Part shown: positions 9,684 to 18,411 of the stretch, one piece after another
Position numbering within the stretch: the stretch's first letter is position 1
Layout of the letters: each line of letters begins with the position of its first letter
DNA from: Acidobacteriota bacterium
GTDB lineage: Bacteria > Acidobacteriota > Terriglobia > Bryobacterales > Bryobacteraceae
Assembly (NCBI GenBank): GCA_026393985.1
Contig: JAPKZB010000058.1
Span: 1 to 64,000 of the forward strand
Direction: 5' to 3'
DNA: 64,000 nucleotides
Notes under the pieces: generated by a model
Told to the model about the DNA's origin: nothing
Seen by the model: only the letters and a program-made list of their open reading frames with translations
Database searches by the model: none
Made by a program: the position numbers and the translations under genes

Positions 9684-10456
9684 TAGCTGATGCCGGTCAG
9701 CGGGCTCGAGGCGCTGGCGTACAGCCGGCGCGGCATGCGTCCGGCCTGGAAGGCCAGGCGCCCGGCCTGTACGGCGTGGTTCATGGCGGCGGCCATCCGG
9801 GGGGGATCGGTGGCTTCGGCGATGGCCGTGTTCATCAGGATACCGTCATAGCCGAGTTCCATAGCCACCGCCGCATCGCTGGCTGTTCCTACGCCGGCGT
9901 CCACGATCAACGGCACGGCGGTGATCTTCTCCCGCAGAATCCGGAGGTTCGTCAGATTCTGAATGCCCAACCCCGACCCGATGGGCGCGGCCAGCGGCAT
10001 GACGGCCGCTGCGCCGGCGTCGATCAGCTTGCGGGCGTTAATCAGGTCGTCGGTCGTGTACGGCAGAACGACGAAGCCCTCTTTGGCGAGCACCCGGGTC
10101 GCTTCGACCAGGCCTTCGTTGTCCGGGAAAAGCGTTTCCGGGTCGCCGATCACCTCGAGCTTGACCCAATGAGACAGACCCACCTCCCGGCCCAGGCGTG
10201 CGGCGCGGATGGCCTCTTCGGCGTTGTAGCAGGCGGCGGTATTGGGCAGCAGAAAGTACCGGTCGCGCGGGATGTAGTCAAGCAGCGACTCCTGCGTGCG
10301 ATCGGTGAGGTTGACGCGGCGGACGGCCACCGTCACCACTTCGGCGCCGGATGCTTCGTGGCACGCCGCCATCTCCTGGTGCGAACGGTACTTGCCGGTG
10401 CCAACGAGGAGCCGGGAGCGAAACGGGCGCCCCGCAATTGTCAATCCATCACTCAT
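9680..10456 (-). CDS. thiG: Thiazole synthase ThiG
   Basis: 258 aa, full length. It builds the thiazole phosphate ring of thiamine from 1-deoxyxylulose 5-phosphate, dehydroglycine and ThiS thiocarboxylate. Visible are [14 protein letters not shown], the Schiff-base lysine K99 in VKLEVIGD, the glycine-rich PIGSGLGI and [12 protein letters not shown]. The usual partners thiS, thiF, thiH/thiO and thiE are not in this window, so the pathway is dispersed in this genome. No Shine-Dalgarno sequence precedes the ATG, and TAGAAT (top strand 10463-10468) is only 6 nt upstream, so a leaderless transcript is possible. No TPP riboswitch motif was seen. It is convergent with the unknown gene to its left. 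Confidence 0.95.
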   Translation of the reverse strand: MSDGLTIAGRPFRSRLLVGTGKYRSHQEMAACHEASGAEVVTVAVRRVNLTDRTQESLLDYIPRDRYFLLPNTAACYNAEEAIRAARLGREVGLSHWVKLEVIGDPETLFPDNEGLVEATRVLAKEGFVVLPYTTDDLINARKLIDAGAAAVMPLAAPIGSGLGIQNLTNLRILREKITAVPLIVDAGVGTASDAAVAMELGYDGILMNTAIAEATDPPRMAAAMNHAVQAGRLAFQAGRMPRRLYASASSPLTGISY

Positions 10457-10777
10457 AGCCTTATTCTACGCCGCCGCGGAATGCCGGAAACGAATCGGCA
10501 ACATGCGACACTACACATCAAACGCGGAGCGGCAATTATTGTGCGATTTTTGATTGAAAATGAGCACTACCTCCGCGTTCCCAATGAGCGGTTGTGGGAG
10601 ATTACCTGAGCAGGATGGGCCAATCCCTGATTTCACTTGACTGGTCCGGAGGGCGTGGGTATACTCCGTCTGGATCTCTAGAGAGAGAGAATTCCGGCGC
10701 ACCGTGTCCACGCGCCTTTACGCAGTCCAATTCAGAGACCTTACCGAGCATCGCCTCAGGAGAACTACGAGGACCTT
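10457..10777. other. Divergent intergenic region between thiG and the T6SS operon
   Basis: A 321-bp gap, one of the largest in the window. It holds the start side of thiG, an AT-richer patch around 10535-10565, the sigma-70-like promoter described separately, and about 105 nt of leader before tssB. No small ORF with a convincing start, no riboswitch and no dif-like site was recognised. Confidence 0.8.
10637..10665 (+). promoter_or_regulatory. Sigma-70-type promoter for the T6SS operon
   Basis: TTGACT (10637-10642), a spacer of exactly 17 nt and TATACT (10660-10665) form a near-consensus vegetative promoter. Transcription should begin around 10672, leaving a leader of about 105 nt before tssB. 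No sigma-54 (GG-N10-GC) element was seen. This suggests housekeeping-type rather than stress-specific initiation. Confidence 0.75.
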
Positions 10778-11293
10778 ATGGCAAGAGAGAGCACGCAACA
10801 TAAATTAGATCGTGTTCGGCCGCCCCGGGTGCAGATCACCTATGACGTCGAAATCGGGGACGCGATCGAACTCAAAGAGCTGCCGTTTGTAATGGGGGTT
10901 TTGGGCGACTTCACCGGTCAGCCCGTCGAGCCCCTGCCCCGGCTTCGCGACCGGAAGTTTGTCGAGGTGAATCCTGACAACTTTGATCAGGTTCTCGAAG
11001 GCATGAAGCCCCACCTCGCCTTCTCGGTCGAGAACAAGCTGAGCGAGGACGCCGACGCCGGTCAGCTCAAAGTGGACCTGAAGTTTGCGAGCCTCGACGA
11101 CTTCAATCCCGAGAATGTGGCCCGGCAGGTGAAGCCCCTCAAGGAGCTGCTCGACCTGCGGACGCGTCTTTCCGACCTACGCGGCACTCTGCAGACCAAC
11201 GAAAAGTTGGAAGAGACCCTGATGGAAACGCTGAAGGACGCCGGCAAGATGGACAAACTCAAGGCCGAACTCGGCACGGGAGGCACTGAGTAA
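10778..11293 (+). CDS. tssB: T6SS contractile sheath small subunit TssB
   Basis: 171 aa, first gene of the T6SS operon. TssB (VipA/ImpB) pairs with TssC to form the cytoplasmic contractile sheath. The sequence shows RPPRVQITYDVEIGDA near the N-terminus, the hallmark ELPFVMGVLGDFTG, DRKFVEVNPDNFDQVL, and the C-terminal DLRTRLSDLRGTL helix. The length is normal for the family. GAGGA lies 4 nt before the ATG and a second AGGAG 15 nt before it. The tssC start overlaps its stop (TAATG), implying coupled, stoichiometric translation. Confidence 0.97.
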   Translation: MARESTQHKLDRVRPPRVQITYDVEIGDAIELKELPFVMGVLGDFTGQPVEPLPRLRDRKFVEVNPDNFDQVLEGMKPHLAFSVENKLSEDADAGQLKVDLKFASLDDFNPENVARQVKPLKELLDLRTRLSDLRGTLQTNEKLEETLMETLKDAGKMDKLKAELGTGGTE

Positions 11294-12777
11294 TGAGCGA
11301 CGCACAGAAGGCACAGGCGGCGGCGCAGGAGCAGACGCTCGAACTCGGTCTGCTCGACCAGATTGTCGAACAGGGCCGGGTCGGGACCGATTCGGCCAGC
11401 AAAGAGCGCGGCAAGTCGCTCGTCAAGGAGTTCGTGCAGCAGGTGCTGCAAGGGCAGATGACCATCTCGCGCGACACCGAGGCGATGATCAACGCCCGCA
11501 TTGCGCAGATTGACCACCTGATTTCGATTCAGTTGAACGAAATCATGCACCACCCGTCGTTCCAGAAGCTCGAGGGCTCCTGGCGCGGACTGAAGTACAT
11601 GATGGACCAGTCGGAAACCAGCGAAATGCTGAAGATCAAGGTCCTCAATGTGTCGAAGAAGGAGCTGCTGCGCGACCTGCAGCGCGCCCCGGAGTTCGAC
11701 CAGAGTGCCATGTTTAAGAAGGTGTACGAGGAGGAGTTCGGCATCTTCGGAGGCGCCCCGTTTGCCGCCCTGGTGGGCGATTACGAATTCACGAAGCACC
11801 CCGAGGATATTGAACTGCTCGAACGGGTCAGCAACGTGGCCGCGGCCGCACACGCGCCCTTCCTCACGGCGGCCTCGAACGAACTGTTCAACCTGGAAAG
11901 CTTCACCAGCCTCGATCAGCCGCGCGACCTGGGCAAGATCTTCGACAACACGGAATACGCCAAGTGGAAGAGCTTCCGGGCTTCGGAAGACTCTCGCTAC
12001 GTTGGTCTGTGCCTGCCGCGGATCCTCGGCCGGTTGCCGTATGGGCCGGATACGAAGCCGGTGGAGGCGTTCAATTACCAGGAAGGCGTCGATGGCACCG
12101 AGCACAATAAGTACCTGTGGTCGAACGCCGCCTATGCGCTTGGTGCGCGCCTGACCAACAGCTTTGCCAAACACCACTGGTGCGCGGCGATTCGCGGCGT
12201 TGAAGGCGGTGGGCTGGTGGACGGGCTGGCGGTGCACAACTTCCGCACCGACGATGGCGATGTGGCGATGAAGTGCCCGACCGAAGTGCCGATTACCGAC
12301 CGCCGCGAGAAAGAGCTTGCCGACCTCGGCTTCATTCCGCTGGTTCACTGCAAGGGCACGGACTACGCGGCGTTCTTCAGCGTACAGTCGGCGCAAAAGC
12401 CCAAGCTGTATGACAAAGACTCGGCCAACGCCAACGCCCGGCTATCGGCCCAACTGCCCTATATCCTGGCCGTCAGCCGCTTTGCGCATTACCTGAAGGC
12501 CATGATGCGGGACAAGATCGGCAGCTTCATGTCGCGTTCGCAGTGCGAGACGTTCCTCAATCAGTGGATCTCGCAGTATGTGCTGCTCGACGACGACGCC
12601 TCGGCGGAGATGAAGTCCAAGTACCCCCTCCGCGAAGCCCGTATTGATGTTTCGGAGATTCCGGGCAAGCCCGGGGCCTACCGCGCCGTATCGTTCCTGA
12701 AGCCGCACTTCCAGCTCGACGAACTGAGTGTTTCGCTGCGCCTGGTGGCGGACCTGCCGCCGCCGGCCAAGGGCTGA
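11293..12777 (+). CDS. tssC: T6SS contractile sheath large subunit TssC
   Basis: 494 aa, the usual length for TssC (VipB/ImpC). Recognisable are EMLKIKVLNVSKKELLRDLQ, FGIFGGAPFAALVGDYEF, the W-containing GSWRGLKYMM, CLPRILGRLPYG and SQYVLLDDDAS near the C-terminus. It assembles with TssB into the sheath whose contraction drives the Hcp tube. The start ATG shares one base with the tssB stop. It is followed by a hairpin and a 164-bp gap before hcp. Confidence 0.97.
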   Translation: MSDAQKAQAAAQEQTLELGLLDQIVEQGRVGTDSASKERGKSLVKEFVQQVLQGQMTISRDTEAMINARIAQIDHLISIQLNEIMHHPSFQKLEGSWRGLKYMMDQSETSEMLKIKVLNVSKKELLRDLQRAPEFDQSAMFKKVYEEEFGIFGGAPFAALVGDYEFTKHPEDIELLERVSNVAAAAHAPFLTAASNELFNLESFTSLDQPRDLGKIFDNTEYAKWKSFRASEDSRYVGLCLPRILGRLPYGPDTKPVEAFNYQEGVDGTEHNKYLWSNAAYALGARLTNSFAKHHWCAAIRGVEGGGLVDGLAVHNFRTDDGDVAMKCPTEVPITDRREKELADLGFIPLVHCKGTDYAAFFSVQSAQKPKLYDKDSANANARLSAQLPYILAVSRFAHYLKAMMRDKIGSFMSRSQCETFLNQWISQYVLLDDDASAEMKSKYPLREARIDVSEIPGKPGAYRAVSFLKPHFQLDELSVSLRLVADLPPPAKG

Positions 12778-12783
12778 TTTTCG

Positions 12784-12819
12784 CGCGGGGGCTGATGGGT
12801 TTTTCCTCCGGCCCCCGCG
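12784..12819 (+). terminator. GC-rich hairpin between tssC and hcp
   Basis: CGCGGGGGC and GCCCCCGCG form a perfect 9-bp stem around an 18-nt loop, starting 7 bp after the tssC stop. No T-run follows. Partial termination, or an mRNA processing or stability element, would let hcp be expressed at a different level from the sheath genes. Confidence 0.5.
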
Positions 12820-12941
12820 TTACTTAGTGAACCGGCTTACAAGGGAAGCTGATCTGGCGAAAATCTTCCGGTGCGATAACCGAAAACCTTCGCTCACCAC
12901 TAACAAAAGTTTCTACAGCAAATTACTCAGGAGATAATAAC

Positions 12942-13439
12942 ATGCCATTTGATGCATTTTTGAAACTGGACGGGATCCCGGGCGAGTCGCAGGACGACAA
13001 GCACAAAGAATGGATTGAACTCCACAGCTTTTCGATGGGGATTGCGCAGACCGCCGGCGGACAGCGCTCAACGACAGGCGCGGCGACGGCCGGCCGCTGC
13101 GACCACGCGGATCTGTCGATTGTAAAGAATCTTGACAAGACCACCCCCAAGCTGAACCTGTTCTGCTCCAACGGCACGCACGTCAAGAAGATCGAACTCG
13201 AACTGTGCCGCGCCACGGGCGATAAACAGCTCTACTACAAGATCACCATGGGCGACTGCATCATCACCGGCGTCCGCCCCGGCGGTTCGGCCAAGAACAG
13301 CGACCCGATACCGCTCGAAGAGGTCTCCTTTAACTATGGCGAGATCGAATGGGAGTACACCCAGACCGACCACAAGACGGGCAAACCCGGCGGTAAGGTC
13401 GCCTCGAAGTGGAGCCTCATCCAGAACAAGGGCGGCTAG
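12942..13439 (+). CDS. hcp: T6SS tube protein Hcp (TssD)
   Basis: 165 aa, normal Hcp length. It starts MPFDAFLKLDGIPGES and has EWIELHSFSMGIAQ, GDCIITGV and the C-terminal WEYTQTDHKTGKPGG, all typical of Hcp1-type tube subunits that stack as hexameric rings inside the sheath and are secreted. AGGAG with 8-nt spacing is one of the best ribosome binding sites in the locus. Together with the separating hairpin upstream it fits the very high Hcp demand. The gene is followed by tagJ after 37 bp. Confidence 0.97.
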   Translation: MPFDAFLKLDGIPGESQDDKHKEWIELHSFSMGIAQTAGGQRSTTGAATAGRCDHADLSIVKNLDKTTPKLNLFCSNGTHVKKIELELCRATGDKQLYYKITMGDCIITGVRPGGSAKNSDPIPLEEVSFNYGEIEWEYTQTDHKTGKPGGKVASKWSLIQNKGG

Positions 13440-13476
13440 TCTCCCTCCTGCCTGCGGCGGCATAGCCTTCTGACCC

Positions 13477-14220
13477 ATGACAGCCAAGGATCTTTATCAG
13501 GCAGGAAAGCTGAAGGAAGCGATTCAGGCGCTGAACGGCGAGGTCCGGGACAACCCGGCCGACGTTCGGCGCCGGACGTTTCTATTCGAACTGCTGACTT
13601 TCGCGGGCGAGTATGATCGCGCGCAGAAGCAGCTACAAGTACTGGCCGATTCGAGCGGCGATGCCAAACTCGGAACCGTGCTCTATCTGTCCGCCCTGCA
13701 CGCCGAGAAGACCCGGAAAGAGACGTTTGCCAAAGGCGACTACCCCACCCACGTGGCGGACGCCGCCGATGCTCCCTTAACCGGAACCCTGAACGACAAA
13801 CGCTACACGACCATCGTTGACGCCGATCCGCGGATTGGACCGCGTCTGGAGTGCTACGCCGCCGGCGCCTATATCTGGATTCCCTTCAAACACATCGAAG
13901 AGATCGAGGCGATGCCGCCCAAACGGGTGCGTGACCTGATCTGGATTCCGGCCCTCGTCCGCACCGGTCCCGAGTTCAAGGCTATGGAGCTCGGCGAAGT
14001 CCTATTGCCCGTCCTTACCTGGGACGCCAGCACGGACGCCGACGACAACGTCAAACTCGGACGCGTCAGCGAGTGGTATGAAAACGAAAAAGGAGAAGTC
14101 TGTCCCATCGGACAGAAGATGCTGCTGGTGGACGGCGAGGAGTTGCCGATCCTCGAACTGCGCAAACTGGTCTTTGACCGGTCCGAAGCCGCGCCAGCCA
14201 CCGAAGCGACCGAAGAGTAA
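13477..14220 (+). CDS. tagJ: T6SS accessory protein TagJ/ImpE
   Basis: 247 aa. The N-terminus is TPR-like (YQAGKLKEAIQAL, TFLFELLTFAGEYDRAQKQL) and the C-terminal part carries the ImpE signature: IGPRLECYAAGAYIWIPF, LIWIPALVRTGPEF and ELGEVLLPVLT. In systems that have it, TagJ binds the N-terminus of TssB and is thought to assist ClpV in sheath disassembly. The family occurs only with some T6SS clades, so its presence helps to type this system. It is followed 3 bp later by tssA. Confidence 0.9.
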   Translation: MTAKDLYQAGKLKEAIQALNGEVRDNPADVRRRTFLFELLTFAGEYDRAQKQLQVLADSSGDAKLGTVLYLSALHAEKTRKETFAKGDYPTHVADAADAPLTGTLNDKRYTTIVDADPRIGPRLECYAAGAYIWIPFKHIEEIEAMPPKRVRDLIWIPALVRTGPEFKAMELGEVLLPVLTWDASTDADDNVKLGRVSEWYENEKGEVCPIGQKMLLVDGEELPILELRKLVFDRSEAAPATEATEE

Positions 14221-14223
14221 GCG

Positions 14224-16059
14224 ATGCCTCTCCGCGAAGACCTGCTCAACCCGATACCCGGAGACAATCCCAGCGGAGAGTATCTCTACTACACGCCTGT
14301 CTACGACAAGATCAAAGAGGCCCGGCGCGAGGACGACGAAGGGCCGGTGGGCGAGTGGCAACGCGAACGGAAGCTGGCTGACTGGAACACGGTCATGAAA
14401 CTGGCCGGCGAGTCGCTGGCCACCAAGAGCAAAGACCTGCAACTGGCCGCCTGGCTGACCGAGGCCCATCTGCGCAAAGAGGGCTTCGGGGAGTTCCGCA
14501 AGTCCCTCGACATGATCAAAGGCCTCGTCGAGAACTTCTGGGACACGCTGTATCCGGAACTCGAAGACGGCGATGCGGAGTTCCGCGCCACGCCGTTGCA
14601 GTGGCTGGGGAACTTCAACCTCCAGGTCCACATGGTGCCCATCGTCCGCACCTCGGCCGGGTACAGCGACATCCGCTACCAGGAGTCGCGCAAGGTTGGC
14701 TACAAAGCCGACGCCGAAGGCGACAGCACCAAACTCGAAGCGTTTCTCGAGAAGACCGGCGAAGGCAAGATCAGCGCCGACGATTTTGAGAAAGAGTTCA
14801 ACGCGACACCGAAAGCCTGGTACGTCGCGCTACTTGAAACCATGGACGGGTGTCTCGAATCGCTCGAGGCGCTGCAGATCCTTTGCGAAGAGAAATTCGG
14901 CGACATGGCGCCGGGCTGGACCAGTCTGCGGGGCGCGCTTGAAAAGGTGCGCCAAACGGTCAATATCCTCCTCAACCGGAAGCGCGAGAAGGAACCCGAC
15001 GAGCCGCGTGCAGAGGTTTATGTCGAAGAGACCGTCGTCGAAGTGGAGGAGACGACCTACGAGTCGAGCGTCGTAGCAGCCGCCCCGGCGGCCCGCGCCG
15101 TAAAGCGATCAGGGCCGCTCGCCGCCGAACCGGTCGACCGGGACGATGCCATCGCACGCGTCGTTTCCGCCGCCAAGTTTCTGCGGTCCGAAGACGCCTA
15201 CTCCCCCGCGCCGTACCTGATGCTTGCCGGTCTCCGCCACGGCGAGTTACGCGCCGGGGGCGAGACGCTCGACGCCCGGCTGCTCGAACCCCCACCCACC
15301 GAGATTCGCCAGCAGCTCAAGCAGCATGCGATGGACTATAACTGGCAGGGGGTGCTCGACACCGCCGAAGCGGCCATTGCGCTGCCCTGCGGCCGGGGCT
15401 GGCTCGACGTGCACCGCTACGCCGCCCAGGCCTGCGCCGAACTCGGCTACTCCTACGCCGGGCTCCAGACCGGCATCAAGTCCGCGCTGCGCGCCCTGCT
15501 GACCGACTATCCGGGCCTGCTCGACATGACCCTGATGGACGACACCCCCACCGCCAACGCCGAAACCACCAACTGGCTAAAGGCCGAAGTCCTCGCCGGG
15601 GTGAGCGCAGCGCCGGCGCCTGAGCCCTCCTACGCGCCGCCTCCCGTCGAAGCCGCCCCGGTGGAGTCGGAATCCGGCGAGCCGGCCCCGCCCGATGCCT
15701 GGGAGCTGGCCCGGGAAGCCGTGCGCGGCGGGCGCATCCGCGAGGCCATGGATCTGCTGGCGCGCGAAGCAGCCGTTGAACGCAGCGGCCGCGGGCGATT
15801 CCTCCGCCGGACGCAGTTGGCGTCCTTATGCATGGAGACTGGCAACGAGGTGATCGCCCACTCCATCCTCGACGAACTCGCCGCCGAGATCGACTCCCGG
15901 CGCCTCGAAGAGTGGGAGCCGGTGGAAGCCGTGGCGCATCCGCTTCTGCTGCTCTACCGGTGTCTCCGGCGGCAGGACAGCGAAAGCCCAGCGGCGAAGG
16001 CCCTGTTCGCCAGGATCTGCCGACTCGATCCCGGGCAGGCATTGAGCGTCAGCCGGTAA
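14224..16059 (+). CDS. tssA: T6SS baseplate/cap protein TssA, long form with VasJ-like C-terminus
   Basis: 611 aa. The N-terminal ImpA_N domain (about residues 5-120: NPIPGDNPSGEYLYY, WQRERKLADWNTVMKLA, VENFWDTLYPELEDGD) defines TssA. A middle acidic linker at about 260-300 leads to a C-terminal region (AKFLRSEDAYSPAPYLMLAGLRHG, MDYNWQGVLDTAEAAI, CGRGWLDVHRYAAQAC) resembling the VasJ/VCA0119-type domain of long TssA proteins. TssA primes baseplate and tail polymerisation. A C-terminal low-complexity stretch (Pro/Ala/Glu, around 460-495) precedes a last helical domain. It lies in the operon between tagJ and tssE. Confidence 0.9.
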   Translation: MPLREDLLNPIPGDNPSGEYLYYTPVYDKIKEARREDDEGPVGEWQRERKLADWNTVMKLAGESLATKSKDLQLAAWLTEAHLRKEGFGEFRKSLDMIKGLVENFWDTLYPELEDGDAEFRATPLQWLGNFNLQVHMVPIVRTSAGYSDIRYQESRKVGYKADAEGDSTKLEAFLEKTGEGKISADDFEKEFNATPKAWYVALLETMDGCLESLEALQILCEEKFGDMAPGWTSLRGALEKVRQTVNILLNRKREKEPDEPRAEVYVEETVVEVEETTYESSVVAAAPAARAVKRSGPLAAEPVDRDDAIARVVSAAKFLRSEDAYSPAPYLMLAGLRHGELRAGGETLDARLLEPPPTEIRQQLKQHAMDYNWQGVLDTAEAAIALPCGRGWLDVHRYAAQACAELGYSYAGLQTGIKSALRALLTDYPGLLDMTLMDDTPTANAETTNWLKAEVLAGVSAAPAPEPSYAPPPVEAAPVESESGEPAPPDAWELAREAVRGGRIREAMDLLAREAAVERSGRGRFLRRTQLASLCMETGNEVIAHSILDELAAEIDSRRLEEWEPVEAVAHPLLLLYRCLRRQDSESPAAKALFARICRLDPGQALSVSR

Positions 16060-16065
16060 ACCGCG

Positions 16066-16557
16066 ATGGCAAAAGGTGACTTCGATCAGAACGTAACGCT
16101 GTCCGTCCTCGACCGGCTGATTGACCGCGAGCCGAAGAGTCCCACGGCCGAGGCGCGCCTGTCCCGCGCCCAGTCGATTCGCCTGCTCAAGGCGGCGGTC
16201 AAGCGCGATCTGGAATGGCTGCTCAACTCGCGCCGCATCAAAGAGGAGTCCGTCGACGCCAAAAGCGAGCTCACCCGCTCGCTGTTCAACTACGGCCTGC
16301 CCGACCTCACCCACTTCGGCCTCCACTCCTCGCGCGACCAGAACCGGCTGACGTGGATGCTCGAATCGACGGTCGCCATCTTTGAACCGCGGCTCCGCAA
16401 CCCGAAAGTTTTCATGGAGCCGGTGGAACCCGGCTCGAAGCAGCTGCGCTTCCGCATCGACGGAATGCTTGAAATGGACCCGGCGCCCGAACGCGTCACC
16501 TTCGACACGATGCTCGACCTGACGAGTCAAGCCTACGTGGTCAAGGGCGACGGGTAG
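16066..16557 (+). CDS. tssE: T6SS baseplate wedge protein TssE (gp25-like)
   Basis: 163 aa. It matches gp25-like lysozyme-related TssE: NVTLSVLDRLIDREP at the N-terminus, VKRDLEWLLNSRR, LFNYGLPDL, EPRLRNPKVFMEPVE and LRFRIDGML. It forms the baseplate wedge with TssF and TssG and starts sheath assembly. It sits 6 bp after tssA and 12 bp before tssF, in the same order as most T6SS loci. Confidence 0.95.
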   Translation: MAKGDFDQNVTLSVLDRLIDREPKSPTAEARLSRAQSIRLLKAAVKRDLEWLLNSRRIKEESVDAKSELTRSLFNYGLPDLTHFGLHSSRDQNRLTWMLESTVAIFEPRLRNPKVFMEPVEPGSKQLRFRIDGMLEMDPAPERVTFDTMLDLTSQAYVVKGDG

Positions 16558-16569
16558 AGGAAGGGCGCG

Positions 16570-18411
16570 GTGCGGGACGAGCTTCTCTACTACTACGAAC
16601 GCGAACTGACCTTCCTGCGCCAGATGGGTGCCGAGTTCGCCGAAAAGTATCCGAAGATCGCCAGCCGGCTCATGCTCGAGCCGACGCAGTGCGAAGACCC
16701 GCACGTCGAACGCATGATCGAGGCGTTCGCTTTTCTGGCCGGTCGCGTCCACCTCAAGATCGATGACGAGTTTCCCGAGATCACCGAAGCCCTGCTCGGG
16801 GTCATCTACCCGCACTTCGTCCGGCCGATTCCGTCGATGTCCATCGCCGAACTCTCGTCGGATCCGGAAAACGCCGCCCTGATCACGGGTTTCCCCGTGC
16901 CTCGCGGGGCGGTGCTCAGCTCCCGGCCGATCGACGGTTTGCCCCTCCGCTTCCGCACCTGCTTTGACGTCACGCTGTGGCCGCTGATGCTGAGCGGCAC
17001 CGCCTGGAAGTCGCCGGACCGCCTCTCTCCCGCCCCCAAGTCCTCCGGCGCCACGGCGGCGCTGCGCACGGAGGTCCGCTTTGCGCCCGGCGTGCAGCCG
17101 GACAAGCTCAATCTGCGTTCGCTGCGCTTGTTCCTCAACGGCGAAGCGTCGATGATCCATTCGCTGTACGAGTTGCTGTGCAACAACACGGCGCAGATCC
17201 TGCTCCGCGATCTCACGCCCAACTCTCGCAAGCCCCCCATCACCCTGCCGGCCAGCTGCCTGCAGCCCGTTGGCTTTGCGGAAAACGAAGCGCTGATTCC
17301 CTATCCGCGGCGCAGCTTTGACGGCTACCGCCTGATTCAGGAGTTCTTCCACTTCCCCGAAAAGTTCTTCTTCATCGAGCTTTCAGGTCTTGCAGAGCTG
17401 GCCGGCTCCGGCTTCAAGACCGGCTTTGAGATCGTCATTCTCATCAACAGGTTCGAACGGCCGGACCGCATGCAGCAACTCGAAGTCGGCGTCGGCCCCG
17501 CCACGCTCAAGCTGAACTGCACCCCGATCATCAACCTTTTCAAGCAGACCGCCGAACCCATCCTGCTCACGCACAACAAGACCGAGTACAACATCGTTCC
17601 CGACGTGCGCCGCCCCCTCGCCATGGAGGTCTTCTCGATTGAGGAGGTGCTGAGTTCGAACCCCTCCACCGGCGACATCACCTACTTCGAGCCGTTCTAC
17701 TCCTACCGCCACGGCGCCACCCGGGACAAAGGGCAGACCTTCTGGCAGGCCATCCGCCGCCAAAGCAACCGCCGCAACGACGACGGTACGGAGATGTCGA
17801 TTTCGCTCGTCGATCTCTCCGGCCGCCCCATGCGCCCCGACTTCGACGCCATCACCGTCCGCACCATCTGCTCGAACCGCGACCTGCCGCCGCGCATGCC
17901 CATCGGCAATGAGATGGGCGATCTGGAACCGCAGGGCCTGGCGCCCATTCGCAAGGTAACGGTCCTGCGCAAGATGACCGCGCCAGTTCGTCCGCCTGTC
18001 GGCAAAGGAGCGCTCTGGCGCCTCATCTCCCATCTCTCCTTGAACTATCTTTCGCTCGTCGAAGACGGCAAAGAGGCCTTTCAGGAGATCCTCCGGCTCT
18101 ACGATTTCGAGAACTCGCCGGCGCTGCAGAAGCAGATCCTTGGCATCAGCTCCATCACGAGCCAGCGGCACTTCGCGCGGCTGGTCTCCGAGAACGGCAT
18201 CTCGTTTGCCCGCGGCTTGAAGGTAGACGTCGAACTCGATGAAGAGCAGTTTGTCGGCGCGGGCGCCTATCTGTTTGCGAGCGTGATGGACCGCTTTCTG
18301 GCCCTCTACGTCACCATGAACAGCTTCAGCCAGTTGACGGTGCGGACCCGGCAGCGAAAGGAGGTATTGGGCGCATGGCCTCCGAGAACCGGCCACCAGA
18401 TCATTCTCTAG
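16570..18411 (+). CDS. tssF: T6SS baseplate protein TssF
   Basis: 613 aa, expected length for TssF (ImpG/VasA). The start is diagnostic: LLYYYERELTFLRQMGAEFAEKYPKIA, spanning about residues 5-31. FAFLAGRVHLKIDDEFPE, LGVIYPHFVRPIPSM, VFSIEEVL and the C-terminal FASVMDRFLALYVTMNSF also match. It starts with GTG at 16570, preceded by AGGAAGG. The end overlaps tssG by 37 bp, which implies coupled translation of these two wedge partners. Confidence 0.96.
   Translation: MRDELLYYYERELTFLRQMGAEFAEKYPKIASRLMLEPTQCEDPHVERMIEAFAFLAGRVHLKIDDEFPEITEALLGVIYPHFVRPIPSMSIAELSSDPENAALITGFPVPRGAVLSSRPIDGLPLRFRTCFDVTLWPLMLSGTAWKSPDRLSPAPKSSGATAALRTEVRFAPGVQPDKLNLRSLRLFLNGEASMIHSLYELLCNNTAQILLRDLTPNSRKPPITLPASCLQPVGFAENEALIPYPRRSFDGYRLIQEFFHFPEKFFFIELSGLAELAGSGFKTGFEIVILINRFERPDRMQQLEVGVGPATLKLNCTPIINLFKQTAEPILLTHNKTEYNIVPDVRRPLAMEVFSIEEVLSSNPSTGDITYFEPFYSYRHGATRDKGQTFWQAIRRQSNRRNDDGTEMSISLVDLSGRPMRPDFDAITVRTICSNRDLPPRMPIGNEMGDLEPQGLAPIRKVTVLRKMTAPVRPPVGKGALWRLISHLSLNYLSLVEDGKEAFQEILRLYDFENSPALQKQILGISSITSQRHFARLVSENGISFARGLKVDVELDEEQFVGAGAYLFASVMDRFLALYVTMNSFSQLTVRTRQRKEVLGAWPPRTGHQIIL

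Noticed and set aside
10457..10777. TPP riboswitch or dif site
   Set aside because: No CTGAGA thi-box core was found upstream of thiG, and no 11-6-11 XerCD-type palindrome was found in the gaps inspected between 3.3 and 13 kb.
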